NCBI GenBank assembly: GCA_022478985.1
Contig: JAKSZP010006617.1
Location: 62,001-126,000, forward strand
Origin: Massospora cicadina
Lineage: Eukaryota > Entomophthoromycota > Entomophthoromycetes > Entomophthorales > Entomophthoraceae
Length of the DNA: 64,000 nucleotides
Reading direction: 5' to 3'
Both the position numbers and the translations under genes were made by a program. The notes below the pieces were generated by a model. It saw only the letters and a list, made by a program, of their open reading frames with translations. It was not told the DNA's origin and did no database searches. Within the stretch, counting starts at the first letter, position 1. Each line of letters begins with the position of its first letter. Of the stretch, positions 56,151-64,000 are shown piece after piece.

Positions 56151-59100
56151 TGATATTAAATGAGTATTATGCACTGAGATAAAATTGTGATGCCATTAAG
56201 ATTAAATTGGCTCAATATTTACAGAAAAGGATGGATAACCTTAATAGGATAAATCTAATGCTATCAAGAGGCCTGCTGACGTCCCAATTAGGGTTATACC
56301 AAGTATTATATTCCTATTTCCTTTTCCACATTTATTTTTAACTCTTAAATATGATGTATCTCTGATTGGTCCGATTTGGGTAGACATCCATTTACTTATT
56401 AAATCGCACATAAAATGCTCCCAATTTTAAGAGAAGTTTTGTTTTCACCTAGGCTGAAGCAGTTATTGATTTCTATCAAGCTAGCTTTAGCTCAATTTTC
56501 ATGGGAAATATTTATAGCCTTTGCCATGGCATCAGAGAATTGCATGGTATAAGTGATCTCACCAAATAGATGAGTATGGACAGGAGATGTTTTCAAAGTA
56601 ATAAATATTATAGTTTAGCCAATGAATAGATTATCATCATATCAGTCATTCAACCAATTATCAACATCTTAATGTCATATAGTTATTTTATATAGGCTTA
56701 TATTATATCAAAATTTCTTTTACACCGTAATCATGCTGAAATTTCATACTAGAAGTGTTTTACAAGCAATTTTAAAAGGAAAAACTTCAGTTCTTTTATT
56801 GCCATATGGAAAAGTTCTTAATAAGTAAAGGGACGTTTTAAAAGAGACTTTAAAGAACATAAATTTTGTTTTGCAATAAGAGCTTCAGAGCAGAGAGAGC
56901 ACCATAGGTCACTTACTATATTGAGGCTATTTTTGTAGAGTTATCTTCACTACTATATAATAAGGAGTTATTTTCCAAAAGCGAATTTTATTCAAAGTTC
57001 CATAATAGGTGGTTCAAATCAGCACAACCAACTAACCCTCAAAAAACTGAAGCTCACTTGTATTTTATAATACTACTTAATATGCATACATAAGACTATG
57101 CCTAAATAGAATTTTTCAGAAAGTATAGCGATGCCAAGATGGAGATGAGTGATAGAGAGATCACTGAGTACTTTAATACCACCCGCCAGATGCTGAAGAG
57201 GAGGGTAGCTTATTATCATTGGACCCAATAACAGCTCTAGGATGGTCTGTATCGTTATTAAGAATTTTTTATCAGAAGTGTGAAAGAGATGATGAACAAA
57301 ATTTAGTGGCTATAGGATTTAGCATGCAAATTATTCCATTCTTTGTCTTGTTCTATTATTTTCAAAGTTATGCACTAGAGGTAAAATATATTTAAAATAT
57401 GGTAAGTCGTCCAAGACACTTATATCAGATGCCTTACAGACATTCAAGAAACAAACGTGTAGATTGTTATCTTTTTTCAGACATCTCATAGATATACTCC
57501 ACAAATATAGAAAGACAAGCTCTAGAGCTAACATAAATTTAATGCGTTCAGGAGGAAGAGAAAACATTTTGATCCTGCTTACTGGAAAAATAAATTTAAA
57601 TTTTACCAAAGTCCAAGAGACCATCATAGCCAAAACTAGAAAATGCAACTAGATCACACAACAAGTTGGACACTCAAGAAAAGAAACCAAATGTGTGAGC
57701 CTCAAAGGTGGCCGCTGAAGTCCTTGCACATAACAGCTTATTACAAGAATGGGTAAAAAAAGTTACACACCTCATATGAAAGCCGGAAGCATATTCTGAA
57801 TACTATCTTTCTCATTTGAAAAACCTGAATTAACAAACCTTTTGGCCATAAGAAATTCTCAAGACATGAAATTAGAGCACGTATGCTTAACAAAATGTCT
57901 GAACTTACTAGCTATCATACATGAAAAATTTATAGACCTATTACAAATGCCTTTATTACCAAATAGGGATGAAGAATAAATTCAAATCAGGGATGATTTT
58001 TAAAATCTATTCAATATTATTAGAGTTACAAGCAAAGATGCTAACTTATCAGAATTTCTTCAGAAATTAAGTATTCAAAATAAACTCATGAATGGAGAGT
58101 TAAACCAATGATTATCAATCTATAACAGCCAAAAAATTGTTTAGAAAACAGTGACAGCCTCAAAATTGAGCTGTAGACCTTAAGGTAAAGAGTTCTCAGT
58201 GCATATCTAGCCTTTGGGAAAGGAGGCCAGAGAAAGCATCAATCAAATAGAACACTGTTTGGAAGATTGTACAAACCTGGATTAAAGAACACAATTTTAT
58301 ACGTTAGAGACAGTAACACAAAACATGATTCTTTATGGAAATGATACCAACACAGAGAAAAAAAGCTGATATCCTTCCATTTTAAGAAGATTTGATGCTG
58401 ATCCCACCTCAAACACTACCAGTCAGACATAGTCCAATTCTATTAGTGTTTTTCCAAGTCTCTCAAGTATTAGAAGAATCATGGCCTCTTCCATTGCAAA
58501 ATTGAGCCAAAATGACTTAGAAACGTTAAATTTTTCATTTTATAAGATGGTTGTTTGAACCGTCCTCAAAATGTTTACATTGTTGATGAGCTGGGCGTCT
58601 AATCATAAAAAGCATATATAGTAATTTATTTTTTAATTATCCCATCTTTAACTTAGTCAATTCTTATTTGGCTAAGGATTTTTGTATACATATGCAAAAA
58701 ACTCCACAATTTAAGAGCTTAGAGGGCCTGAGAGGCTGGCGGCAAAAAAAACAAAGCTTTAAAATTTGAGCTAAAGCAAAATGATCTTATTAGAGGATTT
58801 TCTAACAGGTTCTAATACTAAGTTCAGGATTATTTGGGTCAAACGCTAGGAACTGATTTTGATGCAAAGATTGCCATGGAACATACGATCAAAAACTTAT
58901 TGTGACTTAAACAGTGGTTCATGAAACCTACATCCAGTTGCACCAATAGTACTAAAGAGCTATCAAACTACTTAGGAAATCGCACCAGTAGCTTCAAAGT
59001 CCCAAATTGGGCTAATAATCAACAGAAGCTACATTAATTACTAAGAAGAATAAACAACTTCCTTTAACAAGGGAACAGTTCAGACCCATTAACCAGAAGT

Positions 59101-59799
59101 TGGAACAAAAACCGCAGCTAGCCCCAATTACATGCCATAAATAAAAAAGTACTTTTTCAGTCAATGCTTCATCCTTACAAATAAAAGGCCCAGGATGAAT
59201 GGCGCCATTAAAGCTAATATGGATGTGGTCATAAGGAAAATAACAAATAGTGACATAAGACTCTGCTTCCACCAATGTTGCCAGATAAATCTCTTTTAAT
59301 CCCAGACTTTTTTACAGATGATGGCTTGGCCAAAAATATCCTGCATCAAATCTTGTCTAGTGATGTACGTAATAGAATGACTTAGTTCAAAAGGTGAGAT
59401 ATAAAGCAGTTTGAATTTACTAATGAAGCCCAAGTATATTTCAAAATCCTACGCTTAGCATATTGTTGATAATGGTTAGCTCATAACACTAAATGCTCTA
59501 CCAACTTGACCTCAATACACAACGTTCAAGTGGTAATCTGAATGAAGACCTTAGCAGATAATTTTCCTTAAATCTGCTCAGTGTTTAGTCTCATTTGGAA
59601 CTAGGAAATAAATATAATACTTACACATAGTAAACATTCTTGATCCATATTCCAAATTCATATTTGTTGAAAAAGCATCTTTAGAGTCTAAGTTGAGCCA
59701 TTATTAATAGCAAGGCCTATCAAAACTCTCAATATAAAAGTATTAATTAATTAAAAATATAGGAACCCATATTTGCTCACATTCAAGAGTATGGCACTG
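56151..59799. other. Unassigned AT-rich DNA
   Basis: Stretches around 57130 and 58640-59480 have Gag-like composition on the plus strand (for example EMSDREITEYFNTTRQMLKR near 57140) but are too broken to assign. ORFs on the minus strand here look like shadows. No gene is supported. Confidence 0.4.
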
Positions 59800-60030
59800 C
59801 ATGATTATATACAGCTAAGTCCCTTGGCACATAAACACTATTCCATTGTACTTTGGGTATAGTGTAGTAAAAGCACTAGCCATGATGTTGCCAAACACAT
59901 CTAATACACTATTCTAACTGGATATGATTTCCTAAGATGATTTGATGCGGTTACAAGTCACAAAAATAACACACTTACTATCCTTGGTAAGACTATTTCG
60001 CTGGACTATAACTAGGATGGAAAGACTGGA
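59800..60030 (+). pseudogene. Retropepsin C-terminal remnant of an old gypsy element (gypsy-5)
   Basis: The plus-strand reading LTGYDFLR*FDAVTSHKNNT and LTILGKTISLDYN matches the usual end of a Ty3/gypsy protease (LGxDFLRxxxAxIDYKNNTLT). Stops are present. It belongs with the RT remnant at 61200-61760; a fold-back repeat lies between them. Confidence 0.5.
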
Positions 60031-60370
60031 AAGATGAAAACAAGCCTATATTATTAATCTGGCATACAAGGGCGAGATAACTCTAATTGAGTGCATTAAG
60101 GCCTATATATGAGTCGGGTTGTTGCGCATGCAGATTATAAGTCAAAGGGTATTTCTCTTTGAGCTAAAAAGGAAGTAATTATGCATTTGGGACCCATGTG
60201 ATCATCCCTAATAGACTAACCATCTAATTTCTGGAGGGGCTGTAATGCAAAATTTACAAACCATAGTCAAAGTACAACTTGATTCCAAAATTTGCACCTG
60301 GCATAGTTATTCCAAGAAATGGAGAAACCTATTTTTTATGTGTCAACCTACATAATTAGCCATTACAATC

Positions 60371-60620
60371 AAGGGGCATCATATACATTAAAGCCCCAAT
60401 CATCCAAGGTGCCCTTGCCACCCAATTCCATGGATAATTGTGGCTTTAATGTACTAAACTGTGCCACCATAAAAATAGGAATAAATCGAGATTAAGCAAT
60501 TTTTTTATGAGCTTATGCTAGATGACCCATGTAATTACAGTAAAGAGCCAATTATTCATGGAATTGGGTGGCAAAGGCACTGCAGATAATCAGGGCTTTA
60601 CTTTAGATGCCTTTTTACTT
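60371..60620. repeat. Fold-back repeat with 85-90-bp arms
   Basis: The left arm (60371-60460) and the reverse complement of the right arm (60531-60620) share GGCATC, AAAGCCC, TTGCCACCCAATTCCATG and ATAATTG in the same order, with a loop of about 70 bp. It could be a small inverted-repeat transposon or give a long RNA hairpin. Confidence 0.75.
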
Positions 60621-60739
60621 TAGTTACTACTATATAAAATAATTTTTACAATTTCTGGGATCCTTGACAAATTTAGGGCTTCCTAATTGTTTTTTGGCTT
60701 AAGTAATGTGTCATGGCAGCTGATTTTTGGTAAATTATT

Positions 60740-60949
60740 TTGAACTTGAATAAAGTCAAGTTTAGAAATTATATAAAATTTCAAGGTCTATTTACACATA
60801 TTAATCTAATTAAGAGTGCACTGGTGATGTTATTCATTCTATGCACTGGAAAACACAACAATATGATTGTATCCAATAAGACATTCAAAAGCTTCATAAA
60901 AAGCTTCTTCAATGGAGATAAAAGAGCTACTCAATTTGAGGAATTTTAG
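60740..60949 (+). other. Small open frame, not recognised
   Basis: 69 codons (MNLNKVKFRNYIKFQGLFTH...). AT-rich, no motif, no partner; probably chance. Confidence 0.15.
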
Positions 60950-61199
60950 TGCCTCCAAAAAGTTTGGGTAGCGCTGATCTTATCATAAAAAAGGTAAACC
61001 AATTTGATCACTATTAATTATTGAATACTCATTAAATCACAAAAAAACTTTTATCCCCTCCCACAAATCAGCGACGCCTTGAACAAGAGAGGCGTTGTGG
61101 AGTCTTTTTTGGCTATTGACTGCATCAGTGGGTATTGTTATATACTAAGCTCAAAATGAGCGCAAAAAGTGCACAATACTAACTCAATAGGGTTGTTTT

Positions 61200-61760
61200 A
61201 GCTGACAAAGATGTTGAAAGAGATTTGAAACGCCACAATTACATTCCAAAGAGCCATATTACATTCCTGGGCGAATCAAAGGTTACTTTTGTAAGGTTGT
61301 ACCTTGACAATATCTATGTTTTCAGTCACCCTTAGATGACCACCTAGAGCACTTAGAGAAGGCTTTCAAGAGGCTTGTGGCTGCAAACTTGAAATAAGCC
61401 CAAAGGATTGCCAGTTTTTAAAGATCCTGTAAAACCATAGCTTTATCAATAAGGAGCGATTACAGCTGCAACCATCCAAGTTGTATGACATCTATGATGA
61501 TTTTAATGATTCTAAGTATTACAATTATGTTATTTCTAGTTTGATGGGAAATTATTGTCAGTTTATTGCCAATTTTGCGAGGCTTAAAAGCCTCCTCTCT
61601 ATCTGTAAAAGGATAATGTCCCTTTTGAATCAAAATTTAGATTTCCAGGAAGCTTTTGATCATCTTTGTTGGCACTATTGGTGGCCCCAGTCTAATTCTA
61701 TCCACTTTTATTTAAAAAATATTGTCCAGCCAGACTCATCTCATATGGCAGTTTGACTGT
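61200..61760 (+). pseudogene. Gypsy-5 reverse transcriptase remnant
   Basis: VRLYLDNIYVFSH at about 61290-61330 is the catalytic box with YLDN in place of YLDD (61300-61311). It is followed one frame over by DDHLEHLEKAFKRLVAANLK. From 61540, GNYCQFIANFARLKSLLSIC matches the RT/RNase H connection. The last Asp is lost and stops are frequent, so it is inactive. Confidence 0.65.
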
Positions 61761-61769
61761 GTTGTCTCA

Positions 61770-62296
61770 GTTTGTAGAAAAAAATGAAGAAATTTGGTAG
61801 TTGTTGCAATTCTGATATGACTGGACAATAAGCCCTAAGTTGATATGGTGGAATGGATGGAATCCACTTAGTTGTTATGAGTATGATTAATTTGAGCACC
61901 TCGAAATGAAGCAATATTGGGTTGTTGGGAAATCAGCTGAATTGGGTGATTGTGAATTAATAAATGAAGAATTGGCAGAACTAATGAGATATGGCGAAGT
62001 GAATTACTAAGCCTTGAAAGTGGTACCATCCAAAGTTGCTTCTATACAAGCGGGATGAGATGATCAAGGAGGTTAGGTTGTTAATAGTTTAGAGCGGACA
62101 AAACAGTGACAATCGGCTGTGTTTATTATAATAAATAAAGAATAACAGTGGTGGCAAGTGCTCCATATTATTAGCTAAGTTTATTTTTGTTGTTTCAAGG
62201 GATCAATCCTCATATCATTGGTCCTATTGCTCAGTGGGTCAAACCCTGCGCGATATTATTTATGGCATATATCAACAAAAACGCCATTTTGTAACA
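61770..62296 (+). repeat. Inferred gypsy-3 5' LTR
   Basis: Non-coding DNA ending CGCCATTTTGTAACA at 62296, one base before a primer binding site. It contains AATAAATAAAGAATAA near 62140, a possible polyadenylation signal region. The left boundary is unknown and the partner LTR is outside the window. Confidence 0.5.
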
Positions 62297-62297
62297 G

Positions 62298-62315
62298 TGG
62301 TGCTCACTACAGGGG
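62298..62315 (+). promoter_or_regulatory. gypsy-3 primer binding site
   Basis: TGGTGCTCACTACAGGGG, identical over 18 nt to gypsy-2 at 9237-9254. Confidence 0.8.
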
Positions 62316-62388
62316 GTCCATTGATCAATCACATAGACTGATAAGCGTTCCTTAGTTGCTAGTCATGTCATATCCGGCTTGCTTTACT

Positions 62389-63270
62389 ATGGAATCATCT
62401 AAACACACTGCAACTGTTGAATATGCAGAACTCAAGCTTGCCCTAGATGCTGTGCTTAAATGGAAAAAGGAGTTTCTGCAATAATGTAGTATCAACAACC
62501 TGCCTCCATTTGACTGTGATGGAAACATCCATGATTCTTTAAACAATTTTGAGTTTTCAGTAAAAGGAGCTTCAGATCGACGTAAAGCCAAATTACTAAT
62601 GTCCACTTTGGATGTTGAATGTGCCAATCAAGTTACTTGCTATCTTCCCAACAGTTCCATTACCTATCAACGGGTGAAAAATACTGTGCTGTGGTTGTTT
62701 GGAGGAACTTCAAAAATGGCGCAACAGAAAGCGGAGTTTTTTACTATTGAGCTTCAACATAACGAGACCCTCACTGCATTTGCTGATCGATTCTCAGCAG
62801 AAGTCATGTGTTAATTGGGGCAGGAGTTTTAACTGAATGTGACATAATCATAGCGTTAACCTCTGCTGTAAAGCCATACCAAAAGCTTTTTAATGCTTTG
62901 GCTCCATATTTAGAGGTTGACATACCTTTGCTTAAACTTGTTCAAATTCTACGCCAGTTATCTGCTACCTTACCTCCACCCAGTATAGAGTGGAACCCTA
63001 TCGCCTCCGCTGTTAGCCTTGGTTATTCAGAGGAATCATCCCTCCCTGTTCAGCGCCCAGTTGGCATTCCCTGGCCTTATTATCATCACAAGCCTCATTT
63101 TAACCAAGTTGCCAACAGCAGTTCACCTACAAGGATGGGCCTGGTTACACTGTTCAATACCAGTCCACCTTTTTGGGTGGCCCATTTTACAACACTCTAG
63201 GATGAAGGTCTCATAGCTTTAATTGCTTTTTTGTGCGGTCGCCCTAGGCACCTGGCTAGGATTTGTCATA
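62389..63270 (+). pseudogene. gypsy-3 gag with zinc knuckle
   Basis: It starts at ATG 62389 (MESSKHTATVEYAELKLALD). After one TAA the same frame gives SVKGASDRRKAKLLMSTLDV and GGTSKMAQQKAEFFTIELQH. A shift near 62806 leads to GAGVLTECDIIIALTSAVKP and PYLEVDIPLLKLVQILRQLS, typical capsid helices. Near 63228-63270 CGRPRHLARIC is the end of a CCHC knuckle; the first Cys has slipped out of frame next to a T run. It would form the particle and bind the RNA. It differs clearly from gypsy-2 Gag although the primer binding site is shared. Confidence 0.75.
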
Positions 63271-63299
63271 ATCGTCAGGTTCAGTACCTACCGTGGGAG

Positions 63300-63665
63300 C
63301 AGTATAATCAGGGAAAAGTCAGAGCGAAGTAGATATGAGACTCTATCTCCGCTAATCTGATTCAAAACGTCCCACCTGAACCTATTCCTGCACAGCTTGC
63401 GGATGTTTCCTGGTATAATGACGCTTTTCTATACCAGCAGCCAGTTGGAGGGGTAAATGTGTTGACACAAACGCAATTCATGGACATGGCAGAAGCAGGC
63501 TCCCAGGAGTACCAAAAACCATATACATTTCAATTGTTTGATTACCTTCCTACCAATGAACCAGATCCATTGGCTGATGCGCTCCTTTTAAAAGGGGTAA
63601 ACGGAGCCCTCCCTGTTGACGCTATTGTTAAAGAATACCTAAAGTGGGTAAGGTTATTATGAGCT
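63300..63665 (+). pseudogene. gypsy-3 linker between knuckle and protease
   Basis: The frame 63459-63662 reads MLTQTQFMDMAEAGSQEYQK and DYLPTNEPDPLADALLLKGV, an acidic linker of the kind found between Gag and protease. No domain recognised. Confidence 0.45.
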
Positions 63666-63769
63666 TCCTTGGAAAAAGAGACCAGTTAAATGTCCATGTT
63701 TTAAAATAATCAGATGCATCTTACTCTGAGTGTACTTACTGTGACACTGTTGTAAAAAAACCTGAGTTT

Positions 63770-64000
63770 GCGCAATAATCGATATAGGTGCCCCAATCAA
63801 CATAGTGCCCTCAAAGTTGATGTCAAGGTTAGCATTAAAGCCTGATGTAGAGCATCGTATGGTGTATGGGACTGCAGGCTCAAAAAGCACAGTCTCTGAA
63901 GGAGCATACAGTGCGCTACCTTTGCGGTTTAGGTCAATTGTCATTTTAGCCCCAGATATAGTGTTACCAAACAATAATTATGACCTGTTAATAGGTACCG
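63770..64000 (+). pseudogene. gypsy-3 aspartic protease, runs off the window
   Basis: AIIDIGAPINIVPSKLMSRL, GTAGSKSTVSEGAYSALPLR and LPNNNYDLLIGT line up with AILDTGSPMNIISSKLMKKI, GTAGPNNTRALGAYSSLP and DNNNYDLLIDT of gypsy-2. The active-site DTG is DIG, which would abolish the usual catalysis. The frame is open to the window edge. Confidence 0.75.

Noticed and set aside
59012..59275. Minus-strand 87-codon ORF with Cys-rich hydrophobic part
   Set aside because: No neighbours, no motif, and the surrounding DNA is decayed repeat; probably chance.

Overview
The window looks like nuclear DNA of a fungus with a large, transposon-packed and AT-rich genome. The fungal reading is an inference. It rests on one spliced host gene with short GT-AG introns and a T5orf172/DUF1766-like GIY-YIG domain, on dense LINE and Ty3/gypsy elements, and on the absence of bacterial operons. 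No species can be named. Almost everything except that one gene at 27935-30031 (minus strand) is retrotransposon or repeat.

Layout. 1-12504 is a nested stack. A decayed Ty3/gypsy pol (gypsy-1, plus strand) runs into what I infer is its LTR. That LTR is split first by a 5.3-kb LINE (LINE-A, 2829-8096, flanked by a perfect 15-bp target duplication). It is split again by an internally deleted Ty3/gypsy element (gypsy-2, 8398-12358, two 836-bp LTRs, 5-bp duplication GTAGC) that keeps gag and protease but lacks RT, RNase H and integrase. 13206-15115 is an ORF1-only, half-LINE-like element. 15116-18010 holds degenerate arrays, a 91-bp tandem repeat and a tRNA-like SINE. 18011-27082 is a 9.1-kb LINE on the minus strand (LINE-B copy 1, 15-bp duplication with one mismatch). 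Its 5' half encodes a long array of 13-residue tryptophan repeats.

After the host gene, 30140-31620 repeats the SINE and dispersed repeats seen near 16 kb. LINE-C (about 31800-38170, plus) has ORF1 and ORF2 joined by an ATGA overlap. Gypsy-4 (38165-42812, minus) is heavily decayed. 42813-48360 is mostly unassigned. 48444-56110 is a more decayed second copy of LINE-B, also sitting inside a tRNA-like SINE. 56151-61760 holds old gypsy debris and a fold-back repeat. Gypsy-3 starts with a PBS at 62298 and runs off the end with gag, zinc knuckle and protease.

How the parts relate. The LINEs encode an ORF1 protein with a CCHC zinc knuckle and an ORF2 with APE endonuclease and RT, and in the three families the ORF1 stop overlaps the ORF2 start. 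The SINE and the ORF1-only element share a 3' tail, which suggests one LINE machinery mobilised both. Three gypsy elements share the same primer binding site. Most coding regions carry stops and frameshifts, so the window is largely a graveyard. The best candidates for something undescribed are the LINE-B tryptophan-repeat ORF1 and its apparent insertion into Pol III A-box sequences.
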